Assembly (NCBI RefSeq): GCF_009905375.1
Contig: NW_027420787.1
Span: 1 to 64,000 of the forward strand
From: Apium graveolens
Taxonomy: Eukaryota; Streptophyta; Magnoliopsida; Apiales; Apiaceae
DNA length: 64,000 bases
Direction: 5' to 3'
This document shows positions 19,400 to 33,334 of this stretch, in pieces; the stretch's first letter is position 1; every line of letters begins with the position of its first letter. The notes beneath the pieces were generated by a model. That model saw only the letters and a list, made by a program, of their open reading frames with translations, did no database searches and was not told where the DNA came from. Made by a program: the position numbers and the translations under genes.

Positions 19400-22300
19400 A
19401 TTCCGTCCCGAAATCAGATAGAAAACAAATGGGAATACTTGCTTAGAATTACACTTTCTAACTCTCGAGTCAATTTTCCCACATTGTGGTTCTACCACCA
19501 AACTCTGCCTAGTTTGATAATCCTTCTCCTAAGCACTTGTTCCTTTTTCACTCTATAACCCTTCCTGGTTGCTCCATATAGGTTACGTTGGGTTGCATAT
19601 CTATGCGCTCATATGCCTCTATTTATCTGGCATCTGAATTACACTTCCTTAACATTGATACGTGAAACACGTTACGACCTGCTACATGTTCGGGGTTAGG
19701 GCTAGCTCATATGCTAACTTCCCAAATGTCTTAATATATCCAAGGGTCCAACAAATTGTAGACTTAGCTTTCCTTTCTTTCCGAACCTCATCAATCCTTT
19801 CCAAGGGATACCTATAACATTACTAGTCCCCTATTTCATACTCTTTATCCTTTCGTGTCAAATCAACATACTTATCATGTCCATCTTGGGCTACTACCAG
19901 CCGTCCTCTGATTAGATCTATCATATCCTTGGTCCTTTGGACTACTGCGGGTCCGAGCATCTTGCGCTCTACAACTTCATCCTAACATAAGGGAGATCGA
20001 CATTGTCTTCCCTCAAGGATCTCATAAGGCGATATCTCGATAATGACATATGATCTATTGTCGTAAGATAACTCAATCCGCATTAAGTGATCATTCCAAA
20101 TTCTTTCAAGTCTATTGCACAGACTCTCATTATAGCTTTTAGCATTAGAACTTTTGCTTCTCAATACCCATTCTTTTCCAGTTCGTAATCGCTATCACCT
20201 TTCGTTCCTAATATTATACTGGTTATACTTTTGCTCGTTAGCGTTCTATAACCTTTTAATAACCACGTCAACCTTAGTATCACGAATGTGTTCCCATTCC
20301 GCATACTACCACCACTTTATTACTCCTTTTTCAGTTGTTTCTATTTTCCAAAATTTGATCAATCATGTAGAAGTAAAGGAATTTGTTGAGAGATCACTAT
20401 GATCATGAACACTTGTTATATCGCATAGTTAGTACAGAAGGTGGCCAGCCTTTAGTACTTGACAAGCAATTAAACAATAGCTGGTATCCTACTCGGCTTC
20501 TATCACACAGATAGATAGTCATTCGGCAATACCTCCCCTTCTGGAAGGGTTGTTCTTCTCAGCTTACATGAAATGAAAAGAAGAGAAAAGAACAAATTGA
20601 AGAGAATTGTATATTCATAAAAAATTTTATTGCCATAAAATATCTGGCTTGGAATCTACCTCTGAACTATAGAGGTTTGTCATAGAAGAACAAATCATAT
20701 ATGTATTTATATCAACATCAAGTATTATAGCATCGCATTTCACGTGCCTAAATATTTTCGCTATCCTGTCCATCATTCTATGGACCCATGCTCTTCCTCG
20801 AGCTTATACACAATTACCTTTGAAACTCCCTCGACATCGAAAATCGAATCTGGGATCTCATTCTAGACATCATCGTTACTTGAATTCTATGCTTGCACCG
20901 CAACCTTCCTCGTATAATAATACGACTCTCTATTGATAAGAAAGAATAATAATTCACTAGGTAGACACTCTACTTAATTAGTCTATCAATGATAACTTAT
21001 ACACTACCACGACCCGATTAGTGGTACTCAATCTCAACACCCATTCCAATACAACTCTCATGGTTGTAATCAGCTCACTACTCGCAGAATCATTGCTGCC
21101 TTACTATGGTCCACCACTGACCCACTGTAGTCATTCATTTTCCATGAAATCTTAATAACTAACCATACGGAGTCCATACATCTCGTATCTAGTTCTCCTA
21201 AGGAGTTAACATAACCACCAATCACAATTCATGAAGAACACTCCAAACTCTGACATACCTTCATGACATGAAGCAGATAAAAGTGCAGAAGAGTTTTAAT
21301 CAAAGCAACGATAGCAGGTTAATACCATTCGTAATCATATGCCTTCAATAGAAGACTTAACTCAAAGGTTTGTTTAGTCTTTTTTTTTTTGAAACATGGT
21401 CCTGGCTTATCTCAAGATAGGACCTCCTAAGATAGATAGCCCGTTCATGGCGATTACGCGAATTAAACCTTTACCAACTACTACTACGGTCGGGTATTGC
21501 ACAGTCATCAGAAGGAATGTCAATCTTCCAAACCATAATACAACCTTCACAGCTTTAACCATCATCACTGTATTCCTCTCGCACGAGCGCCTATAATTAT
21601 CCTCTTACCTTTAAAGTGTCGGCCACCTCTTTGGCCTTTCCTGATAGTAAAATTTCCTTACAGTCAATGTCACATTAACCACCTCCAATAAATTTCTACC
21701 TTATTTCAATCACAGCTTATGTGAAAATGCTTTCCTTAAAATCTGATGAGTAAAAAAAAAATCACCATTTTTCCATAAGTTATTGCCTCAGTCTTTAGAG
21801 GTTAATCACTGTCATGACTGACTCTCAATCATAATTAGAACATCTTTTTTTTTTTTTTAAGTCCTAATTGCCCTGAACAATTTCGACCTTTACTGGTTCG
21901 ATCCATACTTTCTCGTGGTTTAACACGTGCCCCACTTGGCATCATTATAATTACGTCATATTTCTTTTATCAACATTTTTATTCTTGAGAATTTTGAATA
22001 TTACCTTTCTCCTTGTAAAACCTCTAAGGTTATCCTTCAATCGTTCCTCCTGTATTCCCTAGATACAGGGCATATCAAAATACCATTCACTATTACTAGA
22101 ACCATTGTCTATATACATCTGAAAAATTTCTCCACTAATTCTTAAAGGTTATTGTTACCTTAATCCTTTCCAATTCATACTGTCAAAACTCATACTATCC
22201 CTATTGAGGGTGAAATGCCAACCTTTATGCATTCCCCTAGGATTCATTTTAAGTTACCGATATTCTATCCTTAATTCCACCTCTAAAAAGGTACAAGCAT

Positions 22301-23463
22301 CCTTCCATGGATAAATAAAGTCATATATCCCTGATAAGGGTATCTTGTTCAATCATTTCCACCTCGATAGTCTATACCTAACTTCATAATAGCATCCTTA
22401 TTCAAATTGAGGTCAATCCATATGGCCTCCAAAAGATAACAACGGTTATCCGCTTGTCATTCCTGATTTGGTAATGATCACATGGATGATCTGGAAGATA
22501 TTGGTCGTGTTCAACGTGAACTTCTTCTTAATAAATCCTTATTTACTTTTGTTGTTTATCTCAACAGTCATCTCAGTGTTGGGATATCTTTCATACCTGG
22601 CGTCTCCCTTTCTGGGTATCATGCCACCGGTCTTACACTTCACATTCTTGAAGGTCACTTCCTTCATCCAATTTTCCTAGTTTCTTACTTCCTTGTCTCC
22701 TCAGTCTATCCGCGTCTCATTGTTTATCCTTCGAACTATCTCAATGTTTCCTCGAATCCTCCCAACTTAAAGGGGATAAAATATATGCATCTCTTATGCC
22801 TTCAACCGTCAACTTTAACTCATGGTGAATCACCCTCATCCTGACGATCATATAATTTTCTATTTCTATTAATAGGAGTCTTTAGGGTTTCCTCATACCC
22901 AACTCCCTTATCATTCCTCAAACTCTGTTGCCTTTTTATTCCTTTCCACTTCAATTCCTTTTTATTTTCCTTTCTCTTATCATTATTTCATGAACCAACA
23001 CAACATAAGCATTGATTTCAAATATCCCGTCATTCTGGATTCGCGTCTTCAGAACGAATCTTAACAACTTTTACAGCTTAGATTCATAATTCATCATACT
23101 CGTCTGCCTTTGTTATGGCTCTAAAGCTTTTACATTATCTCCATAACCTTGGGAAGTACTTTCCTGAAAACAATTGACTGAACTTAAATCAGTTTATTAT
23201 AATCTCTTGCTCCGTGCCTTCCTTGGCCTTTCACCAGCGGGTGGTCTCTCTCTTAGGAGGGTGAGTGATAAAAACAGTCTTTTGTGGTTCATCAATCATT
23301 TTGAATCTCAAATGATTCCTATATTTCCTTTAGCCAGGCTCTTGCCTCGGCTGGGTCAGCCTGTTCCTTGGAACTCTGAGAGCTTAGCGATTTAAAGGTC
23401 CTGAAAGAATTTCTCACCTAACTGTCTCCTCAGGGTGGTGGTTGGGGATAATAGTCTAAGTTC
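19400..23463 (-). pseudogene. E1 decayed gag-pol interior, 3' portion (integrase to gag)
   Basis: No frame of useful length remains, but on the minus strand weak protein similarity to the E4 polyprotein can be followed. Integrase C-terminal parts lie at about 19400-20170, including a 60-residue frame 19982-20164 resembling [27 protein letters not shown]. Integrase core traces lie at about 20860-21000, the RNase H end near 21640, reverse transcriptase traces at about 21960-22440, and gag at about 22960-23440. Stops and frameshifts are dense. The sequence is closely similar to E2 (29255-33334, opposite strand) and E3 (49790-52396), so the decay predates these insertions. E2 interrupts it at 23463. 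Confidence 0.8.
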
Positions 23464-26400
23464 TGTAATAACCCCAATTTTTGGAAATTTTTGAAACCCT
23501 TATGAATAGTGTTTTTGCTGAATGAGAAAACTTTTCATGCCACACTATGTAGGGGTTCTGATATGGATATTCTGAGATTTTATTAGTACTTTATATGGGA
23601 TATAAGTGTATGTAAAGATCGTCAGAATCCAAATCCGAACACTTTGATTTTTCCCGGAAATCCAATAGATACGGAAAGAATTGAGTATAAGGTAACAGGA
23701 TAAAAAGGATTTAAATTAAAGGATTATAATAGAGGATCATAAAAAGGAATATAATGTACTGAGAAAGGTTAAGGGAACCTAAGTAATAAGATCCCGGGTA
23801 TGATCCTTCAAACGATAAACGAGAACGAAAGTTAAGCGAACCGTATAACAGATCAGCGGTCATTAGGCAAATGATTAGGAAGTTAAGCAAAGGGATTAGA
23901 GGGAGTGATGTCACCCAACCAATGAGAGGAGGACAAGGAGGGAAAGATGACATCACAACATGACATAGGCATGACATGGGAAGGAAGGAGGTGTGGTTGA
24001 ATGAGAACCACACAAAATCAAGGGCAACAAGGTAATTAACTAAAAACAACACAAAAATCAAACCAACCAAGCCAAGCAAATCATTTTTCATCAAAATCAA
24101 AAAGAAACCAAGGCATTGTTCTTCATGCTCTCGGCCAAAACAGAACCAGAACACTAAAACTGCTGTATCTCCTTCATTTCTCACTCAAATATTGTGTTCT
24201 ATAGCTCATTGGAAAGGTATTGAGATGGCCTACAACTATTGTTCACAAGTCTCGTCCAAATAATCATAGTAAGATACTCATTTTTACAGTTATTTAAATC
24301 GGACTTTTAGAAACTTCAAAGCCTAACTTTGTGTTCTTGATTTCTTTGGAAAGATTCAAGCTTGTAGGAGGCTCCCTAAGGCTTCCTAGAAACTTAACAC
24401 CTCCCAAGGAAGGTATAAACTTCAAACCCTAGCCTTTACTTTATTTGTTAGTAAGCTTAATGGTTGGTTTTGTGAAATGAGAAGCATGGATTGTGATTAT
24501 TAGTAGTTTGGTTTGATTTGGAAGTGTTTTGGTAATTGAAGCTTGATTATAGTTCATAGGTCTTGATTGTGGTTGTTTGAGTTGAAAACCTTGGAGATTA
24601 TGGACTGATGTGGTATGGTTTAGGTAAAGTTTTGTTGTATTGATGGTTATGAGTTGGTTGGTGGTTAATTGGAGTAGTTTAAACATTGGTAATCGCGTAA
24701 ACATAGCCGTCGTAATGTCCGATTTACTTTAGACTGCTTTTGTTCATAACATTTGGACCCGAGAACACCCTGCTAGATTTTGACCATTGCCATGTTTAGA
24801 TAGTTCATGTTACGAGCTTCGTTTTGATATGTAGTTCGTTTGATTCCGATGTACGGTTTAGGAGAAACGACCGTTTCAAGTAACGGCGTTTCGCGAACGA
24901 AACTTTTCCCCTCGCTTTACTTTGAAACATAGGTTAAAGACCAAAAAGGTTAATTAATGTATGAAACAATTATGGTAAGAGTGTTAGGCAGTTGGTAAGA
25001 CACTCGCGAAGGAATCGCCTTAAAACTCGTAAAGGTTAAATTATTAAAAATGGTGGAGCCGAGGGTACTCGAGTGACTTAAGAGAATCAGTAAGCGCAAA
25101 ACGAGCGTTAGAGTCTGAGTTGGTTAGAATACAGATTTACAAGTGACTTTGGTTTAATTCCAACTTACTTGTTGTTTATAGGTTACCAGACTCGTCCCGA
25201 GCCATTCGTAACCCCCAGTCGCTCAGGCAAGTTTTCTACCCGATATACTGTTGTTGTGATGTAAATATATGTATATGCATTATCTTGTGATAGTGCATGA
25301 TTGTTATTAGCAAATTTTGCGATATATTAGAGCATGCTGATATGGTATATATGCATGTCTGTTTCGTAATCTGGTTATATATCTGTTGGTTCAGTTGATA
25401 ATACCTATGCTAGAGAATAGCAGTAATTTGCATATACCCTTAGTATAGGGACCCAAAGGTGAAAACATTTTCTAAAACCGGGAGTCGAGGATCCCGAGTA
25501 GATTATATATATATATATTTATATATATATATATATATATTTATAGTTTTCAAAACTATTAATCGAATAAGGTTTATTTGATAACTTGATTTTATTTAAT
25601 GAATATTATTTATAATATTCATTCGAGGGCTTATGACTCAGCTTATTTATTTATTGAATATTATTTCGAATATTCATTCGAGGGCTTATGACTCAGCTTA
25701 TTTATTTATTGAATATTATTTCGAATATTCATTCGAGGGCTTATGACTCAACTTATTTTATTTATTGAATATTATTTGAATATTCATTTGAGGATCTATG
25801 ACTCCGATTATTTGCTGAGATATATTCTTTATTTTATTAAAGAATAAGGTGTCGATAATCAAACTCACTTTTGATTATTCAAATAAAGATAGTACTTTCA
25901 TATAGGTATATCTTTGGTTATTTAATATTCATTTCAAGTATAAGTTTTAAAACTTCTACTTCAATTATTTTTATAAAGATTATTCTTTATGGTAATATTA
26001 TTTAAATAATAATATTCAGATATTTTCTAATATATTGGGACTGATTTATTTTGTTAAATCAGCATCACTCCAAACATTCTTAAAAATGTTTTGCGAGTCT
26101 TCAAAATGATTTTAAAAGTTAGAGCGGATCCCAAAACTCATTTTTTTATATTTAAGATCCTCCTTTCGAAGGGGATTTAAATACTCGCTCAAAACCTGAG
26201 GGATCCGGCTCTGTGGTGTGTTTTATATTCGCAACAAGGTTGCTGTTTTGATAAAAGAGTTTTTGATTACTTACCCAATACTCGGGAAGTAAAATTCGTG
26301 GAACAAGTTAATCCATTAACAGGCATCGCCTGGGAAATATCGGTGAGTTTTCCTTTCCAACTAGATATGACTTCTTGGTGGAGCCGTATCAACAAGTTTC

Positions 26401-27746
26401 TACTTGGGGAAAGTGGGGACGAGCTTTACGTTTCAGAGTCATGGATTTCATCTGAACTAGGAGTGGCGTAAGTGGTCGAGTAGCGCCGGCCCAGCCTTAT
26501 TATATTGGCCCAAATGGCCTGAAAGTTCCGCTAAGGCGGTCCATTCCTTAGGAGTTCAGTGTTCGGTTGACAAGTAAATCCGACAGGTTCTCCTCTACAT
26601 GTAGAAAATGGTGGGGTTGCACTACTACGACTGATCATCGTAAGTGGTCTTCCTGGCGCGGCAAACTCCCGTAATGAGTTCATCATCCAATTGGATATTT
26701 CTGCAACACTACCCAGAGCACTTCGATAGAAAGGCTACGGTTGGGCGATTGTTGAGTGTTGGCAGGGTCAAGTTTTCAAAATGATGTTTACATCAAATGA
26801 AGTATCTCGTAACTTCATTTTATTTTGATAATATTTTAAAGATTTAATCTATTCAAATCTTGCCTTATAGTCTCATCTATGTGATGAACTTTTGAAGCTA
26901 ATTATAACTTGAACGGTGGTAGTTCAAGTAGTATTTGGGAAAGATATAAGTATATTGGGGTATCTTGTAACTTCATCTTTTAAACTTATATCTAATTAAT
27001 AATTGTCTTATGAATGGCAAAGATTTTCAGAAAAACGTTGAGACAAGGTTAGATATATGAGATCACCTTGCAACGATATTTTTTTTATACAGTTATACAC
27101 TGGGACTTTGTGTATATTGTGCATGGAAGAGGACTTCCAATATTTTGAAAAGTATATATGTATATATATATACTGAATATTTTGCGACTTCATCGCATTA
27201 AGATATCAACTTGGTTCATTTCTTTTGACCAAGACTTTCATGAGTACTATGAGAAGGCTCATATATTGTTAATCATTATACATATTATTTTGGTGGGCTT
27301 GCTGCTCACCCTTGCTTTCTTCTTTCATCACACAACATCAGATAGACAAGATGAACCGGACCAAGCTCCCGATTCGCAAGAGGTTAGGAGACGTTCCGCA
27401 GTTTTCTAGAAGCACTGATGCCGCCATAGCTGAGGTAGGAACTACCAATAGGCTAGGCTTTCAACTTTTGATGTATCAGATTATGTATATTTATGAATTG
27501 TAATAATGGCAAAGAAATGTAAATTTATTCAGAAACCTGTTTAAGGTGTATTGGCATATAATTGTGGAATAAAACGACTTGTGATTATTTTTGGATATTC
27601 ATCTCTGAGACTATAACTTGTGGTGTGTGTGTTTATTATGGGGTCACAGTACAGAGTAGTTGATTATTTATTAAGATTGGGTGTTGTTAAGGGAAATGGA
27701 ACTCGTGACAACCCGGATCCCCGACCCCGGATTTGGGGGTGTTACA
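23464..27746 (+). repeat. E2 5' LTR (4,283 bp)
   Basis: Boundaries are set by the TSD and the primer site. It contains its own version of the hypervariable segment (about 24010-24690), four 55-bp subrepeats (25585-25804) and an AT microsatellite near 25505-25541. It has no supported gene; a 157-residue frame on the minus strand (23711-24184), with its copy at 33582-34055, has no recognisable similarity. Confidence 0.93.
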
Positions 27747-27750
27747 GAAA

Positions 27751-27762
27751 TGGTATCAGAGC
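27751..27762 (+). other. Primer binding site of E2 (initiator Met tRNA type)
   Basis: TGGTATCAGAGC, complementary to the 3' end of plant initiator tRNA-Met, 4 nt after the LTR end. Confidence 0.9.
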
Positions 27763-28145
27763 TAAGCGTTATAAACCTCAGAGATGATGGGACGTTAAGA
27801 TAATAAGTTCACTAAGATAATAAGAACTCTTGCCAAGTTCATAGTCGGACTACCTAACGTAGTACTGACAGTTAAAACCCTTATGGGAACCCTTATAAAT
27901 GTAGCGATAGAAGCGTAGTTCGTTATCGTATATGGTAGCGGGACTCCGAACCCTGAAGTTGAGGAACATCAACGCGATGATGTTTTATTACTAATTGGAG
28001 ATCAGATTGTGGATCCAATAGAGTGTCCTAACGCAGGACCGGATGATATTGATATTGAGGATGTAGTGGTTGAGGATGTTGTCCTAGAAGGGATAGTTGC
28101 TGAGGAGGATCCCATGGAGGATCCTGACGAGATTGGATAAAGGAC
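27763..28145 (+). pseudogene. E2 leader and acidic N-terminal gag remnant
   Basis: The leader matches the E4 leader (60341-60521, opposite strand) and is followed by an Asp/Glu-rich stretch (about 27990-28140). This resembles the acidic gag start of E4 at 60122-60340 but lacks a usable start and ends at TAA. Confidence 0.6.
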
Positions 28146-28149
28146 CACT

Positions 28150-28990
28150 GATGAATTGATGACCCTGGTTGGGTCGACTACCAGAGGTAGGATTGGCCGG
28201 TCACTACCAGAGGTTCGTTCAAGTTTGTAAAGATAGTAGCCCCTTTAACGCGGCTTACTCGTAAGACTGAGAAGTTCGAATGGACAGAGAAATGCGAGAA
28301 CAACTTTTAAGAACCGAAGCAAAGGTTGGTGACGTTCCCTATGTTGGCGTTGCCGGATGGAAAATGAGATTTTATGATTTGTAAGTGACGCTTCGCATAA
28401 GGAATTAGGGTGCTTCTTATATAGCACAGCAAGATAATCGCGTCTGCGTCAAGACAATTAAGGGAATTTAAAATTCGATATCCCCACCCATGAGCTTGGG
28501 CTCGTGGCAATAGTTTTGCACTAAAGATTTGAGGCACTACTTGTATGGAGAGAAGTGTGAGATTCACAAACCATAGGAGCTCTAGTACATTCTTACGTAG
28601 AAAGAGCTCAATATACGCCAGAGGAGGCGGTTAGAGCTAATCAAGAATTATGATTGGGAGATTCTTTATCATTCGGGGAAAGCCAATATGGTGGCTGATG
28701 CCCTTAGTAAAAAGGAGAGACTCAAGATGATAATGTCTTTTGGAGAGTTTATAAGAGATTTTGAGAAAATGGAAATAGTAGTGAAGGTAACCGGAGCCGG
28801 TACCGAAAAGCTGTTTGAGATAGCAATACAGCCCGAAGTATTGGAAAAGAACATATTGTGCCAGTAAAAGTGATGAATGAAGGCAGAGAGCCAACAAATA
28901 GGTATGAGATTAATACCGAGAGAGATGATAAGGGAATAATGAGGTATTCCTATAGAATTTGGGTTCCAAAGGTTTAAGAGCTTAAAGATG
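28150..28990 (+). pseudogene. E2 fragment: reverse transcriptase tail, RNase H and integrase start
   Basis: Translations in shifting frames match the E4 polyprotein: GLAGHYQRFVQ, then [19 protein letters not shown], then MVADALSKKERLKMIMS through LFEIAIQPE, up to ELKDEILDES. This is E4 residues about 566-840. It is less decayed than the gag-pol remnants downstream and lies before gag, so it is out of canonical order. E1 has the same fragment at about 37890-38690 (minus), including frames 37988-38176 and 38478-38669. Confidence 0.8.
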
Positions 28991-29224
28991 AAATCTTAGA
29001 TGAAAGCTAGTTTGAGGAATAAGAGTTAGAGCAAAACCCTGAACGTGATAGTCAGGGAGGTTGCCACCAAGACAAAAGGAACCCATAACATGATGAAGTG
29101 GAAAATGAGGATTTAAATTATGTAAGATGACCCCAATTATGGGGAGTAGGAAGAAATATTTAGACTGAGGAAACAAAAGTCGAGTAAGGACAGGAGACCC
29201 GAGATGGTACCCCTATACGGCAAT
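28991..29224 (+). other. E2 junction segment
   Basis: About 230 bp between the RNase H/INT-start fragment and the gag remnant. I recognise nothing in it; the same stretch occurs in E1 at about 37650-37890. Confidence 0.5.
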
Positions 29225-29760
29225 TCATGGACCTGTCTAAAGAGAACTTAGACTATTATCCCCAACCACCACCTTGAGGAAACAATGCGATAGGAAATTC
29301 TTTCAGGACCTTTAAGTCTCTAAGCTCTCAGAGTTCCAAGGAACAGGTTGACCTAGTCGAGGCAAGAGCCTGGCTAAAGGAAATAGAGGAATCATTTGAG
29401 ATTCTGAATGATTGACGAACCACAAAAGACTATTTTTGTCACTTACCCTCCTAAGAGAGAGACCACCCGCTGGTGAAAGACCAAGAAAGGCACGGAGCCA
29501 GAGGTTAGAATAAACTGATTTAAGTTCAGTCAATTGTTTTCGGGAAAGTAATTCCCAAAGATAAAGAGATAGTGTAAAAGCTTTGGAGCTAGAACAAAAG
29601 TGGATGAGTATGATGAATTATGAATCTAAGTTGTAAAAGTTATCAAGATTCGTTCTGAGGACACGAATCCAGAATGACGGGATGTTTGGAATCAATACTT
29701 ATGTTGTGTTAGTTCATGAAATAATGATAAGAGAAAGGAAAATAAAAAGAAACTGAAGTG
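29225..29760 (+). pseudogene. E2 decayed gag (capsid) remnant
   Basis: EQVDLVEARAWLKEIEESFEIL, then KTIFVTYxxKxE...W in a second frame, then traces of the QMExKFxxLxQG and EYExK parts. These are typical of retrotrans_gag in Tekay-type elements. It is broken by stops and frameshifts. Confidence 0.7.
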
Positions 29761-31690
29761 GAAAGGAATATAAAGGCAATAGAGTTTGAGGTATGATAAG
29801 GGAGTTGGGTATGAGGAAACCCTAAAGACTCGTAGCAATAGACATAGAAAAGTAAGTAATCATCAGGATGAGGGTGATTCACCATGAGTTAAAGTTGATG
29901 GTTGAAGGCATACGAGTTATGTACATTTTATCCCCTTTAAGTTGGGAGGATTCAAGGAAACCTTTAGATAGTTCGAAGGATAAATAATAAGACGCGGATA
30001 GACTAAGGAGACAAGAAATTAAGAAAGTAGGAAAATTGGATGAAGGAAGTGACCTTCAATAATATGAAATATAAGACTGATGGCTCGATACTCAGAAAGG
30101 GAGATGCCAGGTATGAGAGGTATCCCAACATTGAGGTGACTGTTGAGATAAACAACAAAAGTAAATAAGAAATTATTAAGAAGAAGTTCACGTTGAACAT
30201 GACCAATATCTTCCAGAACATCCATTTTATCATTACCAAATCAGGAAAGAAAAGCGGATGACCATTGTTATCTTTTGGAGGCCATATGGATTGACCTCAA
30301 TTTGAATAAGGATGCTATTATGAAGTTAGGTATAGACTATCGAGGTGGGAATGATGAAGAAGATAATCTATCAAGGATATATGACTTGGTTTATCCATGG
30401 ATGGATGCATGTACCTTTTCAAAGGTGGAATTAAGGATAGAACATCAATAACTTAAAATGAATTCTAGGGGAATGCATAAAGGTTGGCATTTCACCCTTA
30501 ATAGGGATAGTATGAAATTTGACAGTATGAATTGGAAAGGATTAAGGTAATAACAACCTTTAAAGAATCAGTGGAGAAATTTTTTCAAAAGTATATAGAC
30601 AATGATTCTAGTATTAGTATATGGTATTTTGATATGCCCTGTATCTAGGGAATACAGGAGGAACGATTGAAGGATAACCTTAGAGGTTTTACAAGGAGAA
30701 AGGTAATATTCAAAATTTTCAAGAATAGAAATGTTGATAAAGGAAATATGACGTAATTATAATGTTGCCAAGTGGGGCACGTGTTAAACCACGAGAAAGT
30801 ATGGATCGAACCAGTAATGGTCGAAATTGTTCAGGGCAATTAGGACTTAAGATAAAAGATGTTCTAAGTATGATTAAGAGTCAGTCTTGACAGTGATTAG
30901 CCTCTAAAGATTGAGGCAATAACTTATGGAAAAATGGTGATATTTTTTTTTATTTACTCATCAGATATTAAAGAAAAGCATTTTCACATAAGCTGTGATT
31001 GAAATAAGGCAGAAAATTTATTTGGAGGTGGTTAAAATGACATTGACTGTAAGGAACTATTACTATCAGGAAAGGCCAAAGAGGTGGCCGATACTTTAAC
31101 GGTAAAAGGATAATTGTAGGCGCTTATGCCAAAGGATACAGTGATGATGGTTAAAAGCTGAAGGTTGTATTATGGTTTGGAAGATTGACATTCCTTCTGA
31201 TGACTGTGCAATACCCAACCGTAATAGTAGTTGGTAAAGGTTTAATTCGTGTAATCGCCATGAGCGGGCTATCTATCTTAGAAGGTACTATCTTGAGAAT
31301 GAGCCTGGACCATGTTTCAAAAGGACTAAACGAACCTTTGAGTAAGTCTTCTATTTAAGGCATATGATTTAGAATGGTATTAACCTGCTATCGTTGCTTT
31401 GATTGAAACTCTTCTAAAATTTTATCTGCTTCATGTCATGTATGTATGTCAGGATCAAGAGTGTTCTTCATGAATCAGAAATGGTGATTATGTTACCTCC
31501 TTAGAAGGATTTGATATGACATGTATGGACTCCGTATGGTTAGCTATTAAGATTTCATGGAAAATGAATGATGACAGTGGGTCAGTGGTGGACCATAGTA
31601 AGGCAGCAATGATTCTGCGAGTAACGAGCTGATTACAACCGTGAGAGTTGTATTGGAATGGATGTTGAGATTGAGTACCACTAATCGGGT
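29761..31690 (+). pseudogene. E2 decayed protease/reverse transcriptase/RNase H region
   Basis: Reverse transcriptase can still be followed at about 30310-30770: KDAIMKLGIDYR, NLSRIYDL and FSKVELRIEHQ correspond to E4 residues [12 protein letters not shown] to [17 protein letters not shown]...EERL.... segment matches the part around FIDDILIYS. The catalytic FIDD is lost. GKAKEVADTL near 31070 matches the RNase H end [10 protein letters not shown]. Protease is not convincingly visible. Confidence 0.6.
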
Positions 31691-33317
31691 CGTGGTAGTG
31701 TATAAGTTATCATTGATAGACTAATTAAGTAGAGTATCTACCTAGTGAATATTTATTCTTTCTTATCAATAGAGAGTCGTATTATTATACGAAGAAGGTT
31801 GCGGTATAGAAATGGGTTCTAGTAACGATGAGGTCTAGAATGAGATCCCAGATTCGATTTTCGATGTCGAGGGAGTTTCAAAGGTGATTGTGTATAAGCT
31901 CGAGGAAGAGCATGGGTCCATAGAATGATGAACGGAATAGAAATATTTAGGCATGGGAAATACGATGCTATAATACTTGATACTGATATAAATACGTTTA
32001 TGTTTTGTTCTCCTATGACAAACCTCTATAATTCAGAGGTAGGTTCCAAGCCAGATATTTTGTGGTAGTATATATATATTTTTTTATATATACAATTCTC
32101 TTCAGTTCGTTCTTTTCTCTTCTTTTCATTTCATGTAATCTGAGAAGAACAACCCTTCTAGAAGGGGAGGTATTGCCGAATGACTATCTATCTGTGTGAT
32201 AGAAGCCTGGTAGGATACCATCTATTGTTTAATTGCTTGTCAAGTACTAAAGGCTGGCCACCTTCTGTACTAACTATGCAATATAACAAGTGTTCATGAT
32301 CATAGTGATCTCTCAACAAATTCCTTTACTTCTATATGATTGATCAAACTTTGGGAAATAGAAACAGCAGAAAAAGGAGTAATAAAGTTGTGGTAGTATT
32401 CGAAATGGAAACACATTCGTGATACTAAGGTTGAAGTGGTTATTAAAAGGTTATAGAACGCTAACGAGCAAAAGTATAACCAGTATAATATTAGGAACGG
32501 AAGGTAGTAGCGATTACGAACTCGAAAAGAATGGGTATTGAGAAGCAAAAGCTCTAATGCTAAACGCTATAATGAGAGTCTGTGCAATAGACTTGAAAGA
32601 ATTTGGAATGATCACTTAACACGGATTTAGTTATATCACGACAATAGATCATATGTCATTATCGAGGTGTCACCTTATGAGATCCTTGAGGGAAGATAAT
32701 GTCGATCTCCCTTATGTTAGGATGAAGTTGTAGAGCGCAAGATGCTCGGACCCGCAGTAGTCCAAAGGACCAGGGATATAATAGATCTAATCAGAGGACG
32801 GCTGGTAGTAACCCAAGATGGACATAAGAGGTATGTTGATTTGACTCAAAAAGGACATAGAGTATGAAATAGGGGGCCTAGTAATGTTATAGGTATCCCC
32901 TTGGAAACCCTTGAAAAAGGATTGATGAGGTTCGGAAAGAAAGGAAAGCTAAGTCTACAATTTGTTGGACCCTTGGATATATTAAGACGTTTGGGAAGTT
33001 AGCATATGAGCTAGCCCTACCCCCGAACCTGTAGCAAGTTCATAACGTGTTCCACGTATCAATGTTAAGGAAGTGTAATTCGGATGCCAGACAAATAGGG
33101 GCATATGAGCGCATAAACATGCAACCAGACGTAACCTATATGGAGCAACCAGGAAGGGTATAGAGTAAAAAGGAACGAGTGCTTAGGAGAAGGGTTATCA
33201 AACTAGTAAGAGTTTGATGGTAGAACCACAATGTGGGAAAATTTACTCGAGAGTTAGAAAGTGCAATGCTAAGAGAGTATCCTTATTCATTTTCTATCTG
33301 ATTCCGGGACGGAATCC
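31691..33317 (+). pseudogene. E2 decayed integrase
   Basis: Weak traces of the core lie at about 31690-31930 (around the [12 protein letters not shown] region). Clear C-terminal integrase similarity follows at about 32560-33300: RVCAIDLK, a SPYE-like motif, then RKMLGP, VVQRT and LIRGRL. About 600 bp between them (31930-32540) cannot be assigned. No D,D,E set survives. Confidence 0.65.
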
Positions 33318-33334
33318 TTTTAAGGAGGGGAGAC
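33318..33334 (+). other. Polypurine tract of E2
   Basis: TTTTAAGGAGGGGAGAC directly before the 3' LTR. Confidence 0.85.

Noticed and set aside
23711..24184. 157-residue minus-strand frame in both E2 LTRs (copy at 33582-34055)
   Set aside because: It is present twice only because the LTRs are copies. It spans the hypervariable LTR segment, is not kept in E1, E3 or E4, and looks low in complexity and hydrophobic by chance.
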